From: Hyphomicrobium sp. D-2
GTDB lineage: Bacteria > Pseudomonadota > Alphaproteobacteria > Rhizobiales > Hyphomicrobiaceae
DNA length: 64,000 nucleotides
Direction: 5' to 3'
NCBI RefSeq assembly: GCF_029872155.1
Contig: NZ_JARXLA010000003.1
Location: 434,001 to 498,000 of the forward strand
The notes below the pieces were generated by a model that was given only the letters and a program-made list of their open reading frames with translations, did not search any database and had not been told where the DNA came from. Below are positions 36,067 to 45,312 of the stretch, piece after piece. A program made the position numbers and the translations under genes. Each line of letters opens with the position of its first letter. Positions within the stretch are counted from its first letter, which is position 1.

Positions 36067-37140
36067 TCAGAGCTTAAGAACAAATTTTTGTAGGTGTTTG
36101 AGAGATTCGTTGTAATTACTTTTGGGAATATTTATTTCAGTGCCGTCAGGCATCGTATAATTGGTCTGGCCAGGTAGCCTATGAAGAGGAATTCCTAAAC
36201 TAGATGATACCTTGCCAGACGTGTGGAAATCTTTCACGTTTGACATGAAAATTTTTTCCCATTCTTTGTTCGTCGCAGGTGGAGTTGACACCGACGTGAA
36301 TATAGTTGGGTCAGACCTATACTGATGCCAAGCAAAAGCAGATATTTCGTTTTTGATGGACCCATAAGCGTTCGCGACACCCAAATTTACCGTAAAATTG
36401 TTGAATGGCAGCTCAAATATTTTTGGCAACGAGAGCTTAAAGTAATTAACTTGCTTGTTGAATGTCTGCACTTTGTCTGCGTAAGTCTTTGATGCAGATG
36501 ATGGATATTTTCCATACAATAACATCATTATGCCCTTGATGCCTTCCAGTGAGCTGTAGTCAGCCATTACTGGTATGACAATTTGATCCGAAGACACAAG
36601 AGCCATCTGTGTGTAAATGGAGAAGCTGGGATTACAGTCAATGAAGACAGTCATATCCTTAAAATCGGTCTTCGTTAACTCAGCATCACAGAGCCGTCGT
36701 ATTGCTGTTACGTACTCCGCCCAAGCATTAACATTGCCTGGATTCATAGTTGCAAAGTTTAGCGCCAACGATAGAGATTCAAGGAACGAATCCCCGGCAA
36801 TCAAATAGACGTTATTTGCAATCTCACCGTTATAGCGTTGAACATGAGTCATGTAGCTTGAGGGAATGCTGGTGAAACCAGAATTTCCGCTCAGCAGCCA
36901 ATCCATGAAGCCTACGATGTTTCTTCGAGTTGCTTGAGACTGTAGTCGTTGGTTCTCGTCATATCCCTTTTTACCACCACCTAGAAAAAATTGGGAAATG
37001 TTGGCTTGAGGGCACAAATCGATCACGAGTACTAGTTTTTCTGGGTTTCTCTCCGCATATAAACTGGCGGCGTTTTGGCACAAAGTAGTTTTGCCAACTC
37101 CTCCCTTATTATTGTAAAAAGCAAATATTTGCGTTGCCAT
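36067..37140 (-). CDS. Orphan ParA/MinD-like ATPase, AT-rich
   Basis: 357 residues. The deviant Walker A is NNKGGVGKTTLCQNAA (residues 10-25), the A' motif is LVIDLCPQANISQFF and the Walker B region is MTVFIDCNPSFSIYTQMAL. The protein is longer than plasmid ParA, with an unfamiliar C-terminal ~120 residues. Base composition is far more AT-rich than every neighbour, and codon use differs accordingly, which signals recent transfer. No ParB gene or parS-like sites are nearby. It sits directly behind guaA and faces it. A role in partition of a lost element or in defence is possible; function unknown. Confidence 0.85.
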   Translation of the reverse strand: MATQIFAFYNNKGGVGKTTLCQNAASLYAERNPEKLVLVIDLCPQANISQFFLGGGKKGYDENQRLQSQATRRNIVGFMDWLLSGNSGFTSIPSSYMTHVQRYNGEIANNVYLIAGDSFLESLSLALNFATMNPGNVNAWAEYVTAIRRLCDAELTKTDFKDMTVFIDCNPSFSIYTQMALVSSDQIVIPVMADYSSLEGIKGIMMLLYGKYPSSASKTYADKVQTFNKQVNYFKLSLPKIFELPFNNFTVNLGVANAYGSIKNEISAFAWHQYRSDPTIFTSVSTPPATNKEWEKIFMSNVKDFHTSGKVSSSLGIPLHRLPGQTNYTMPDGTEINIPKSNYNESLKHLQKFVLKL

Positions 37141-37314
37141 TAATCACCCGTTTTTCATCCAGGGGGAGAAGATGAAGGAATGTTGTCATATTGGCAACCA
37201 TTGTTCGCGACCTCCTTCGCCTTCGCAATCTGATACGGAAGGCGATCCCGTGATCGGCTAGAGTTCATTTTTTTGGGGGGCTGGTCGGCCGCGCTGCAGA
37301 GGGGTGAAGCTTCG

Positions 37315-37842
37315 TCAGCCGCGATGCGCCCAGTGCGCATATAGCCCGTCGCCCGCAGCCGCCGCGTCATCTGCAACCGGCGGTACATGCCTGATCGCCA
37401 TCGACTGTTCGCCCAACGGCAGCCGCAGGTCGTCGTATATCGCCGCCGTTGAAAGTCCGAACGGCTCGGCGTCGGCGTTTGAATAGGCGTAAGCAACCAG
37501 ACCAACGCCCGCCATCCGCATCGCCGCCAGACACATCGGGCACGGATGACCGCTGGCAAACACGGCGGCGCCTTTCAGCGCATCGGATCCGTGCGCACGC
37601 GCCACCGCGCGCAGCGCCAGCAATTCGGCGTGATCGGTAATGTCGCCGCTGCGATGGAACTCATTGACGCCGGTCGCGATCACCTCGCCATTGCGCACCA
37701 CCACCGCCCCGAACGGACGCCCGCCTTCATCGACATTGGCGCGCGCCAGTGCCACGGCCTGCCGCAAAAACCGATGGGTGTCTACTAAGGTGTCCATGGC
37801 CCGGGCGTTACGGTGATCGTCGGTAGCTTCGGCAGTCGTCAT
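37315..37842 (-). CDS. Cytidine/guanine deaminase-like nucleoside deaminase
   Basis: About 175 residues from ATG 37842, which overlaps the stop of the preceding gene (ATGA). The zinc-dependent deaminase motifs are ITDHAELLALRAV (H and catalytic E) and SGHPCPMCLAAM (two Cys). RPFGAVVVRNGEV precedes them, as in guanine deaminases and TadA relatives. It likely deaminates guanine or another nucleobase in the cytoplasm. tRNA-editing TadA is encoded separately at 49488, so this is a second, metabolic member. Confidence 0.85.
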   Translation of the reverse strand: MTTAEATDDHRNARAMDTLVDTHRFLRQAVALARANVDEGGRPFGAVVVRNGEVIATGVNEFHRSGDITDHAELLALRAVARAHGSDALKGAAVFASGHPCPMCLAAMRMAGVGLVAYAYSNADAEPFGLSTAAIYDDLRLPLGEQSMAIRHVPPVADDAAAAGDGLYAHWAHRG

Positions 37843-38081
37843 TGGCCTTGCAGCGCGCTCTTCTGTGCCTTGCGGCGCTGAGAGTGTGCACGCAACCGCG
37901 GCGCGAGATACCAGCAAATCGGCGCGGCCAGCAGCAGGCTGGCAACGATGATGATCGGAAACCACTCGGCAAGGTACTGCGCCTGCTCCGTCAGCATCAT
38001 CAGCGGCAGAATTCCTGCCCCAAACAGCACGCCGCTCACCATCGGATACAGCAGGGCGGCAATCGCAAGCCGGTCGGTCAT
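37839..38081 (-). CDS. Small membrane protein coupled to the deaminase
   Basis: About 80 residues from ATG 38081 with GAGGAA as ribosome site. Two hydrophobic segments (AIAALLYPMVSGVLFGAGIL and FPIIIVASLLLAAPICWYLA) are followed by a strongly basic tail (RLRAHSQRRKAQK). It overlaps the deaminase gene by four bases. No family known to me. Confidence 0.65.
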   Translation of the reverse strand: MTDRLAIAALLYPMVSGVLFGAGILPLMMLTEQAQYLAEWFPIIIVASLLLAAPICWYLAPRLRAHSQRRKAQKSALQGQ

Positions 38082-38214
38082 GGCAGTTCCTCGCATTTAC
38101 TCCACAGCGGAGCAACGAACGTTATTCCATTGAGGTTCCGAATTCGTATCCTTCGTGCCAAAGGGCAACGGTGCGTCGCCCGGTGCCGAACGATTCAATG
38201 CGAGGGATTTTGCT

Positions 38215-38571
38215 ATGAAGCCGATCACCATCTACGGCATTCCCAACTGTGACACGATGAAGAAAGCGCGCAGTTGGCTCGAAGCGCACGGTGTCGACTA
38301 CACGTTTCACGATTATAAAAAGGTCGGCATCGATGCGGAGCGGCTGGCCGCGTGGAGCAAGAAGGTCGGATGGGAGACGCTGCTTAACCGCGCGGGCACC
38401 ACGTTTCGCAAACTTGCGGACAGCGACAAGCAGGACCTGAATGAAGCGAAGGCCATCGCGCTGATGGTGGCGCAGCCCTCGCTCATTAAGCGCCCGGTGC
38501 TGGAACTCGGCGGTGGCAAACTGCTGGTTGGCTTCAAACGCGAGATTTACGCCGACGCGCTTCCGGGTTGA
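38215..38571 (+). CDS. ArsC/Spx-family thioredoxin-fold protein (YffB-like)
   Basis: 118 residues from ATG 38215. ITIYGIPNCDTMKKARSWLE carries the single reactive Cys at the N-terminus of a thioredoxin fold, and LIKRPVLELGGGKLLVGFK is the usual C-terminal part. YffB-like members lack the arsenate-reductase triad of true ArsC. It probably acts in glutathione-linked redox reactions; no ars genes are nearby, so arsenic resistance is unlikely. Confidence 0.88.
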   Translation: MKPITIYGIPNCDTMKKARSWLEAHGVDYTFHDYKKVGIDAERLAAWSKKVGWETLLNRAGTTFRKLADSDKQDLNEAKAIALMVAQPSLIKRPVLELGGGKLLVGFKREIYADALPG

Positions 38572-38666
38572 GCAACGGCACCCTGATGCGCACAACGTAA
38601 CGATAAATGGCGGCTCACAGGGTGCGCCACCATTCAGTCTTTTACGCAGCAGGGATTACCCGCCGA

Positions 38667-39698
38667 TCACGCCAGCAGATCGCGCACCATCGGCATCACC
38701 TTGCTGCCGTACAGCTCAATGCAATGCATAAGCTTGTCGTGCGGCAGCATTCCGGCGCTGTACTTCAGATCGAAGCGTGCGGCGCCGATCTCCTTCACCG
38801 TGGTCGCGATCTTGCGCGCCACCGTTTCCGGCGCACCGACATAAAGCGATCCGTGCGTGATCTCGCGATCGAACTGTGCGCGCTGCAACGGCGGCCAGCC
38901 GCGGCTGGCGCCGATCTGATCGTGCATGCACTTATAGTCCGGCCACATCTCTTCGCGCGCTTGCTCATCGGTGTCGGCGATATAGCCGGGTGAATGTACG
39001 CCGATCGGCAGCACCGGCTTGCCGAACTCAGCCAGCGCGTTGCGATAAAGCTCAGCGTAGGGCGCAAACCGGCGTGGATCACCGCCGATGATGGCCAGCA
39101 TCAGCGGCAGTCCGAAGTGGGCCGCGCGCACGACAGATTCCGGACTGCCGCCAACGCCGATCCACGTTTTCAGCGTGCCGTGTTCAATCGGCGGATAGAC
39201 GCTCTGGTTGGTCAGCGCCGCACGGGTCTCGCCCTGCCACGTCACCGGTTCGTTGCGCAGCAACTGCACGAAAAGGTCGAGCTTTTCGGAGAACAGTTTG
39301 TCGTACTGGTCGAGCGCATAGCCGAACAACGGAAATGACTCCGTGAACGACCCACGTCCCAGGATAACCTCCGCGCGCCCGTTCGATGCAGCATCGAGCG
39401 TTGAGAAGCGCTGATAGACGCGCACAGGCTCATCGGAGCTGAGCACCGTTACCGCCGAACCAAGATGGATGCGCTTCGTCTGTCCGGCGATGGCCGCCAG
39501 CACAACGTCCGGGGCAGAGATCGAGAAGTCGGCGCGGTGGTGTTCGCCGACACCGAAGAAATCGAGCCCGAGCTGATCGGCCAGCACCGCTTCTTCAATC
39601 ACGTCGCGGATCACCTGGGCGTGCGATTTTAATTCGCCGTCTGCGCCTCGCGTCACATCGCCGAAAGTGTCCAGTCCCAGTTCAAGAGCTTGCGTCAT
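38667..39698 (-). CDS. LLM-class flavin-dependent oxidoreductase
   Basis: 343 residues of a luciferase-like TIM barrel. Landmarks are LGLDTFGDVTRGADGEL, LDFFGVGEHHRADFSISAPD, TKRIHLGSAVTVLSSDEPVR and RAEVILGRGSFTESFPLFGY. These enzymes use FMNH2 (or F420) to oxygenate small organic substrates. The substrate cannot be told from sequence. It is monocistronic by spacing. Confidence 0.92.
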   Translation of the reverse strand: MTQALELGLDTFGDVTRGADGELKSHAQVIRDVIEEAVLADQLGLDFFGVGEHHRADFSISAPDVVLAAIAGQTKRIHLGSAVTVLSSDEPVRVYQRFSTLDAASNGRAEVILGRGSFTESFPLFGYALDQYDKLFSEKLDLFVQLLRNEPVTWQGETRAALTNQSVYPPIEHGTLKTWIGVGGSPESVVRAAHFGLPLMLAIIGGDPRRFAPYAELYRNALAEFGKPVLPIGVHSPGYIADTDEQAREEMWPDYKCMHDQIGASRGWPPLQRAQFDREITHGSLYVGAPETVARKIATTVKEIGAARFDLKYSAGMLPHDKLMHCIELYGSKVMPMVRDLLA

Positions 39699-39835
39699 GG
39701 TTTCACCGATGATGCTGAATGTGCAGACTTAAGTGGGAGGCGTTGGCGTGCACTTCCAGCTCACGCGATGCCGCACGCAAACCCAAGCGATGCCGTGTTC
39801 GGATACAAAATCGTCTAGAGATGAATTTTTGACGA

Positions 39836-40315
39836 TCAGGCTTCGGCAAGCAGTGTGGCGCTGATGGCGCCGAGCGCAGCCAGGGCATCGTGGGGCGATA
39901 GACGCACCTGCAACCCGCGTTGCCCGCCGTTGATGAAAACCAGATCGTGCGCCAGCGTTGCGGCTTCCAGCGCCACGGGCACCCTGCGCATCTGCCCGAA
40001 CGGACTGATGCCGCCCACCTTGTAGCCGGTCAGCCGCTCCGCATCGGCTGGCTTCATCATTTGCGCGCTCTTGCCGCCGAACGCCGCCGCCAGCTTTTTC
40101 ATCGAGACCTCGGCATCGGAAGGCACAATCGCGCACACCGGCTTGCCGTCGACCTCGGCCATCAGCGTTTTGAGTACCCGCGATGGATGCTCGCCGAGCG
40201 CTTCCGCCGCCTGCAATCCGGTGCGCTGGGCATCGGGATCGTAGGCATAGGTGTGCACGGTAAATGTCACCGCGTGCTTTGCCAGCATCTGCGTTGCGCG
40301 AGTTGCTTTCGCCAA
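39836..40315 (-). CDS. ybaK: Cys-tRNA(Pro)/Cys-tRNA(Cys) deacylase YbaK/EbsC
   Basis: 159 residues with the YbaK fold: TFTVHTYAYDPDAQRTGLQA, RVLKTLMAEVDGKPVCAIVP and the catalytic-lysine region VSMKKLAAAFGGKSAQM. It hydrolyses Cys mischarged on tRNA-Pro as a trans-editing factor. The next gene (GNAT) lies 34 bases upstream on the same strand, so the two may be co-transcribed. Confidence 0.92.
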   Translation of the reverse strand: MAKATRATQMLAKHAVTFTVHTYAYDPDAQRTGLQAAEALGEHPSRVLKTLMAEVDGKPVCAIVPSDAEVSMKKLAAAFGGKSAQMMKPADAERLTGYKVGGISPFGQMRRVPVALEAATLAHDLVFINGGQRGLQVRLSPHDALAALGAISATLLAEA

Positions 40316-40349
40316 CTCAATTCTCCGCCGCGTTCATGTCTCAGCGCCC

Positions 40350-40835
40350 TCATGCAACAATATCGTCCAGCGATTTGGCCAGACAGATGAGACCGGGATA
40401 GGGATGGGTGCCGTAGGGCGCAATTTCCGCAAAACCGAAGCGGCGGTAAAGCCCGATCGCGCCCTGCATGTGCGGCAGGGTATCCAGTTTCATCTCGCGA
40501 TAGCCGAGACTGGCAGCAGCCGAAAGAATGTGTTGCACCAGAACGGCGCCAAGCCCTGTGCCGCGCGATGCCGGCGCCACGTAAAGCCGCTTCATTTCGC
40601 ACGATGCCGCCGATAGCTGCCGCAGCGCCACGCATCCCACAGTGGCACCGTCAGCAGCGCGGGCAATAAGCAGCGCGCCGGTCGGCGGAGCATAGACGCC
40701 CGGCAAGGTCGCCAGCTCCTGTTCGAACCCCTGCGCATCGAGATCGACGGGCAGCGATTGCGCGTAGGCGCGGAACAGCGCCGCGATGTCGTCAAGGTCG
40801 GCGGCCGAAGCGGGAAGGATCGAGCAGGTGTGCAT
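40350..40835 (-). CDS. GNAT family N-acetyltransferase
   Basis: 161 residues with the GNAT core: VGCVALRQLSAASCEMKRLY (motif B/A strands), VAPASRGTGLGAVLVQHILS (acetyl-CoA pyrophosphate loop RGTGLG) and YREMKLDTLPHMQGAIGLYR. The acceptor substrate is unknown. It is probably transcribed with ybaK. Confidence 0.9.
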   Translation of the reverse strand: MHTCSILPASAADLDDIAALFRAYAQSLPVDLDAQGFEQELATLPGVYAPPTGALLIARAADGATVGCVALRQLSAASCEMKRLYVAPASRGTGLGAVLVQHILSAAASLGYREMKLDTLPHMQGAIGLYRRFGFAEIAPYGTHPYPGLICLAKSLDDIVA

Positions 40836-40916
40836 GATCGCTTGCTATCACATGCTGCGGCGGCAAGAAAATCGGTGTAGTGAATACATAGGAATACGAT
40901 CCGATACGGGGCGGCC

Positions 40917-41303
40917 ATGCGCAGGCTTGGTGGCAGTGCGAATTTGACAGGCATGCTCGCGTTCATTGCATTGCTAGGGGCTGCAGCGCCAGCCTTGGCA
41001 CAGGATGGCGGGTGTTTGCCTGCCAATGGGGAAGATCAGATCGCGCAGGGCCGCCTGACCGTCCGGGATGGCGCCATCATCCTGAAGTTGCCGAAGGCCG
41101 TATGCCTCGCAGGCGCGGACGAGGAAGATAACGTCGATGCCACCGACGAAATTCACGTGGCGCCCATAGATGAAGACATGCAGCAGGCGTTGACGGGGCT
41201 GGTCGGTCGCGACGTGCAGGTTCGCGGCACCATGATCCCGGCGCACACGCAGCACCATAAGGCGCCGATCGTTCTGATGCTGGAGGAAGTGGATCCGCTT
41301 TAG
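40917..41303 (+). CDS. Exported DUF4431-like protein
   Basis: 128 residues with a signal peptide (GMLAFIALLGAAAPALA, cleavage before QDGG). The mature domain reads ILKLPKAVCLAGADEED, ALTGLVGRDVQVRGTMIPAH and HHKAPIVLMLEEV, the pattern of DUF4431, a small beta-rich exported domain: a Cys pair, then V-V-G near a His-rich strand. Function unknown. It is divergent from the GNAT gene with an 81-base gap. Confidence 0.65.
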   Translation: MRRLGGSANLTGMLAFIALLGAAAPALAQDGGCLPANGEDQIAQGRLTVRDGAIILKLPKAVCLAGADEEDNVDATDEIHVAPIDEDMQQALTGLVGRDVQVRGTMIPAHTQHHKAPIVLMLEEVDPL

Positions 41304-41377
41304 CGTCGCGCTGCCTGTACGCGGTCATCGCATCGGGCCCGTGCAACCATCGCCGCTCACATAAGCATCATCGCCGC

Positions 41378-41854
41378 TCACGCGGTGCGGCTGGTGCCGT
41401 CATAAAGATCGTAGCTCAGGCGCGGCTGGCAGAACGAAGCGCGGCAATCGACCAGCAGGCCGGTGCGGATAGCCTGCCGTCCAATCAGCATGCGGTAGGC
41501 CATGTGTTCGCGGTTGGCCAGCGTCACCTCGATCGGCCATTGCCGCCCGCCAATACTCAGGTGCGTGGAAATCACGTAACGCAGTTCGCTCACCCCGTTG
41601 GAGCTGACCACTTCGCGCCGGTCGAGAATGTCGGCCGAAGCCGGCACCTCCAGTTCGGGCGTTTCCGGGCAGGGGCGCACGTGGAACCGGACTCGCGGGC
41701 GCCGCGAGGTATCGAACGGCTCCAGCGAGTGCGTGTCGAGCGCCGACGTCTTGGCGCCGGTATCGATTTTCGCCTTCAGCGCAGGCAAGCCGAGGTCGGG
41801 CAGGGCAATCCATTCCTGCCATCCGACAATCAGACGTTTTGCGCTCGCGGACAT
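41378..41854 (-). CDS. Retropepsin-like aspartic protease (RimB / ATP-dependent zinc protease family)
   Basis: 158 residues. IVGWQEWIALPDLGLPALKA, then KIDTGAKTSAL, holds the Asp-Thr-Gly active-site motif, and REHMAYRMLIGRQAI is the conserved second half. The family is annotated as ATP-dependent zinc protease but folds like retropepsin and is often paired with RimK. No rimK gene is in the window. Confidence 0.85.
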   Translation of the reverse strand: MSASAKRLIVGWQEWIALPDLGLPALKAKIDTGAKTSALDTHSLEPFDTSRRPRVRFHVRPCPETPELEVPASADILDRREVVSSNGVSELRYVISTHLSIGGRQWPIEVTLANREHMAYRMLIGRQAIRTGLLVDCRASFCQPRLSYDLYDGTSRTA

Positions 41855-42014
41855 GTGCGGGTCCAGACCGGCCAGAACCGACCTATTGTTACCGAATATT
41901 ACGTCGCTGCCCAGTGGATCATTTATGCCGCTTGAGAGGCGGCGCCCAGGCAGAGAATATGTGGTGCGCCGTGGAGCAGTTGCCCGCTACGGGGGTAGGG
42001 AAGGAAAACAGATA

Positions 42015-42347
42015 ATGGACAGCAAGAAGCTCGCTCTGTTTGCGCTTGGGATGGTTCTGTTCGGCAGCATCGTTTCGGGTGGCGTCGCCTTGGCCGCCGA
42101 TCCCGCCCCGCCCGCCGAGCCCGGAACGGTTGAGGATGGCATGCCTTGGCCGCCCGATGGCGTCACCGATCCCAATGTCGAATATCCGACCGATGGCACG
42201 GATGGCATTTCCGATGGGGAGATGGCGGCCGAGCGCAATGGTGCGCGCAGCGAGGATCAATCGTCCGACGCCGACACCGATGACGTCCCTGCAGCCGACG
42301 ACGATGCGGCGCCCGACCATGCGCCAGAGCGCCACACTCCGGACTGA
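42015..42347 (+). CDS. Small acidic exported protein
   Basis: 110 residues from ATG 42015 with AAGGAAA seven bases upstream. The leader LALFALGMVLFGSIVSGGVA is cleaved near ALAAD. The mature part is Pro/Asp/Glu-rich (PPAEPGTVEDGMPWPPDGVT) and lacks cysteines, so it is probably disordered. No family known. Confidence 0.7.
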   Translation: MDSKKLALFALGMVLFGSIVSGGVALAADPAPPAEPGTVEDGMPWPPDGVTDPNVEYPTDGTDGISDGEMAAERNGARSEDQSSDADTDDVPAADDDAAPDHAPERHTPD

Positions 42348-42423
42348 TGCGCGGTGGCGGCGCTGACGCAGCATGCCAATCGTGGCGATTGACCGGACTG
42401 CCGGACTTTTCTATTCCAGTCCC

Positions 42424-42936
42424 ATGGCGAAACTGCCCATTGTCAAACTTCCGGACCCGATCTTGCGCAAGCCCTCAGCTTTGGTTGAGCGGGTTGATGA
42501 TGAGACGCGTCAGCTTGCCGACGACATGCTTGAAACCATGTATGCCGCGCCCGGTGTCGGGCTGGCGGCTGTGCAGGTCGGCGTGTTACGGCGACTGGTG
42601 GTCATTGACGTTGCCGATGATGACGACAAGCCTCACCCGCTGGTTCTCATCAATCCGCAGATTGTCGACTTCGGCTCAAAGCTGCGTTTGCACGAAGAGG
42701 GCTGCCTTTCCATTCCCGATACGCTGGTCGAGATCGATCGCCCTTCCACATTGACGCTTAGCTATGTCGATCGTGACGGTAAGGCGCAGCAGCTTGAGGC
42801 CGATGGGCTGCTGGCGACGGCAATCCAGCACGAGGTTGACCACCTCGACGGCAAGCTCATCATCGATTTTCTTTCGTCGTTGAAGCGCAACATGATCGTG
42901 CGCCGCTTCAAGAAGCAGACGCGCCTCATAGACTGA
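42424..42936 (+). CDS. def: Peptide deformylase
   Basis: 170 residues from ATG 42424. Motif 1 reads [10 protein letters not shown] (the usual form is GxGLAAxQ with Pro before Gln; here Val). Motif 2 EGCLSIPD holds the metal Cys and motif 3 [11 protein letters not shown] the two His and catalytic Glu. It removes the formyl group from nascent proteins. fmt follows after 79 bases, the standard def-fmt pairing. Confidence 0.93.
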   Translation: MAKLPIVKLPDPILRKPSALVERVDDETRQLADDMLETMYAAPGVGLAAVQVGVLRRLVVIDVADDDDKPHPLVLINPQIVDFGSKLRLHEEGCLSIPDTLVEIDRPSTLTLSYVDRDGKAQQLEADGLLATAIQHEVDHLDGKLIIDFLSSLKRNMIVRRFKKQTRLID

Positions 42937-43015
42937 TCCGCTGTTGGCGTTGAGCGTCCGGTGTCACGTCAATTGCGATGCTGTTTTCAGTTCAGTTCTG
43001 CCCCTGGGTGTCGCC

Positions 43016-43945
43016 ATGTCACTACGCATCATTTTCATGGGTACGCCCGAATTCGCCGTGCCGACGCTGGCGGAAATCGTCGGCGCTGGCCACGAAGTGG
43101 TGGCCGCTTATTCACAGCCGCCGCGCGCAGCGGGTCGGGGCATGGCGGAGCGGAAGTCGCCGGTGCAGGTTTTCGCCGAGGCCGCAGGCATTCCGGTGTT
43201 CACGCCGACGAGGTTGAGAGACGCCGATCAGCAGGCCATCTTTGCGGAACACAATGCCGATGCTGCGGTCGTCGTCGCCTACGGGCTGTTGCTGCCGCAA
43301 CCCATTCTCGATGGCACCCGCCTTGGCTGCTACAACCTGCATCCGTCGATCCTGCCGCGCTGGCGCGGAGCGGCGCCCATTCAGCGCGCGGTGATGGCGG
43401 GCGATGCCGACACTGCGGCTACGATCATGCGCATGGAGGCGGGCCTCGACACCGGTCCGGTCTGCCTGGCTGAGCCGGTTGCCATTGCCGCCGATGAGAC
43501 GGCGGGCGAGTTGCACGATGTGCTGGCGGCACGCGGCGCTTCGGCCATGGTGCGTGCGCTGGCTGCTTTGGAACGTGGTACGCTGGATTGCCAGCCACAG
43601 AGCGATGACGGCATTCTCTATGCTGACAAGATTGACAAGGCGGAGTCGCGTATCGACTTCGCACGCAGCGCGCGTGACGTGCACAATCTGATCCGGGGCA
43701 TTTCGCCGTTTCCGGGAGCGTGGTTTGAAGTGGAGCGCGACGGCAAGCGGGAGCGGTTCAAGGTGCTGCGTTCCCAGTTGGTGGCGGGGCGTGGCGCGCC
43801 GGGTGAGGTGCTCGACGAAGCGCTGACGGTTGCCTGCGGTGATGGCGCGATCCGCATTGTCGAACTGCAGCGCGCGGGCAAGAAGCCGATGCCTGTTGTC
43901 GAGGTGTTGCGGGGCTTTCCCATCCCGCCGGGCACTCGACTTTAA
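43016..43945 (+). CDS. fmt: Methionyl-tRNA formyltransferase
   Basis: 309 residues from ATG 43016. [18 protein letters not shown] opens the formyltransferase fold, and [20 protein letters not shown] contains the catalytic His and the SLLP-like loop. The C-terminal OB domain is present and the protein ends FPIPPGTRL. It formylates initiator Met-tRNA for translation start. It is part of the def-fmt-truA cluster. Confidence 0.96.
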   Translation: MSLRIIFMGTPEFAVPTLAEIVGAGHEVVAAYSQPPRAAGRGMAERKSPVQVFAEAAGIPVFTPTRLRDADQQAIFAEHNADAAVVVAYGLLLPQPILDGTRLGCYNLHPSILPRWRGAAPIQRAVMAGDADTAATIMRMEAGLDTGPVCLAEPVAIAADETAGELHDVLAARGASAMVRALAALERGTLDCQPQSDDGILYADKIDKAESRIDFARSARDVHNLIRGISPFPGAWFEVERDGKRERFKVLRSQLVAGRGAPGEVLDEALTVACGDGAIRIVELQRAGKKPMPVVEVLRGFPIPPGTRL

Positions 43946-44065
43946 TCCAATCCAGACGGCCACTTATCACCCGATATTGACGTTAACCGTGAACAAAGGT
44001 TGACGAACCGTTAACGGGCGTTACTTATCGCTTTGATGGGTCTGCACGTTACGGAGAACAGTGTG

Positions 44066-44323
44066 ATGCGTTTGTTTGTTGCCGGGGTATGCCTCGCCGC
44101 CAGCATGTCTCAGGCGAGCGCGCAGCAGGCGCACACCACGCGGATTGAGACGCGGCCTTACTACGGTGCGGTTGTCACAATCGAGCACGGCGTTCGCGTG
44201 TACCGGCCGGTGCCACCCACCCGTCATCTCATCATCAATCCGGATGGCGCCGCTGCGGTTGAACTCAATGTTGGAGCAGGCGTTTCCACCGGTAGCACCG
44301 CTGGCAATGTCGCCGCGCGCTGA
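44066..44323 (+). CDS. Small exported protein of Rhizobiales type
   Basis: 85 residues from ATG 44066 with a leader (MRLFVAGVCLAASMSQASAQ). The mature part reads TRIETRPYYGAVVTIEHGVR, then VYRPVPPTRHLIINPDG. I recall this RVYRPLPPTRxxIINP pattern in conserved hypothetical proteins of Bradyrhizobium relatives. It interrupts the fmt-truA order and is followed by its own terminator. Confidence 0.7.
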   Translation: MRLFVAGVCLAASMSQASAQQAHTTRIETRPYYGAVVTIEHGVRVYRPVPPTRHLIINPDGAAAVELNVGAGVSTGSTAGNVAAR

Positions 44324-44384
44324 TTGCGCACGCCTTTCACCTCAGGTGAGACTTGAGGGCGATGCTGCATCACATTAGGGATTG

Positions 44385-44411
44385 AGGCGCGCAATCGGGC
44401 GCGCCTTTTTC
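44385..44411 (+). terminator. Rho-independent terminator before truA
   Basis: A perfect eight-base stem AGGCGCGC/GCGCGCCT with a six-base loop runs straight into TTTTT. It ends the small exported gene, so truA probably has its own promoter. Confidence 0.85.
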
Positions 44412-44437
44412 ATTTTGATCTGTCTATCGCTCTGACC

Positions 44438-45187
44438 ATGCCTCGCTATCGCATCACTATTGAATACGACGGCACGTCGTTTCTCGGCTGGCAGCGCCAG
44501 GCCGATGGTGCGTCGGTGCAGGGTGCGCTCGAGGAGGCGGTGCGCCGCTTCACCGGCGAGAGCGTCACAGTGCACGGCGCTGGCCGCACCGATTCCGGCG
44601 TGCACGCGCTGGGGCAGGTTGCGCACTTCGATCTGCCAAAGGAGTGGGAGCCGTTCCGCGTCCGCGAGGCGATCAATTTTCACCTGCGTCCCGCAACCGT
44701 CGCCGTGCTGGAATGTGCGCGCGTGGTCGCTGATTTTGATGCGCGCCGCAGCGCCGTTGCGCGCCACTATCGCTATCGCATTCTATCGCGGCGCGCGCCG
44801 CCAACGCTGGAGCGCGATCACGTCTGGTGGCTGCCGATCGAGTTGGATGCGGATGCAATGCACGCGGCGGGGCAGGTTCTCATTGGTCATCACGATTTCA
44901 CGACATTTCGCGCGTCGCAGTGTCAGGCGAAATCGCCGGTGAAAACGCTCGATCGCCTGCAAGTCTCGCGTTACGGCGAGGAGATTGTCATCGACGTTTC
45001 TGCGCGTTCGTTCCTGCACAATCAGGTGCGCTCGATGGTCGGCAGTCTCAAGTTGGTCGGTGAAGGCAAGTGGAACGCGCGCGATCTCAAGGCTGCGCTT
45101 GATGCCTGTGATCGCGCAGCATGTGGACCGGTCGCCGCCGCGCGCGGGCTTTACCTCACGCGCGTTGATTACCCATCGTGGTTGTGA
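44438..45187 (+). CDS. truA: tRNA pseudouridine(38-40) synthase
   Basis: 249 residues. [20 protein letters not shown] is the family opening and [15 protein letters not shown] carries the catalytic Asp. [20 protein letters not shown] is the C-terminal signature. It modifies the anticodon arm of several tRNAs. The start lies 27 bases after a terminator. Confidence 0.96.
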   Translation: MPRYRITIEYDGTSFLGWQRQADGASVQGALEEAVRRFTGESVTVHGAGRTDSGVHALGQVAHFDLPKEWEPFRVREAINFHLRPATVAVLECARVVADFDARRSAVARHYRYRILSRRAPPTLERDHVWWLPIELDADAMHAAGQVLIGHHDFTTFRASQCQAKSPVKTLDRLQVSRYGEEIVIDVSARSFLHNQVRSMVGSLKLVGEGKWNARDLKAALDACDRAACGPVAAARGLYLTRVDYPSWL

Positions 45188-45237
45188 AGCGCGCGCTCTC
45201 GCTGACTGCTTCCCACATTCAACGGGACAACAAAAAA

Positions 45238-45272
45238 GGCGGCCAACCGTTGCCGGGGCCGCCGTTGTTTTG
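45238..45272. terminator. Bidirectional terminator between truA and folE
   Basis: GGCGGCC (45238-45244) pairs with GGCCGCC (45257-45263). An A run precedes the left arm and GTTGTTTT follows the right arm, so it can serve both the rightward truA and the leftward folE. Confidence 0.75.
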
Positions 45273-45312
45273 TGTTCGCGGTAAGCGCGACGAACGATAA
45301 CGCTGCGTGATC

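Noticed and set aside
35838-37160. Direct repeat of the guaA 3' end flanking the ParA-like gene
   Set aside because: I compared the end of guaA with the far side of the ParA-like gene and saw no matching attachment repeat.
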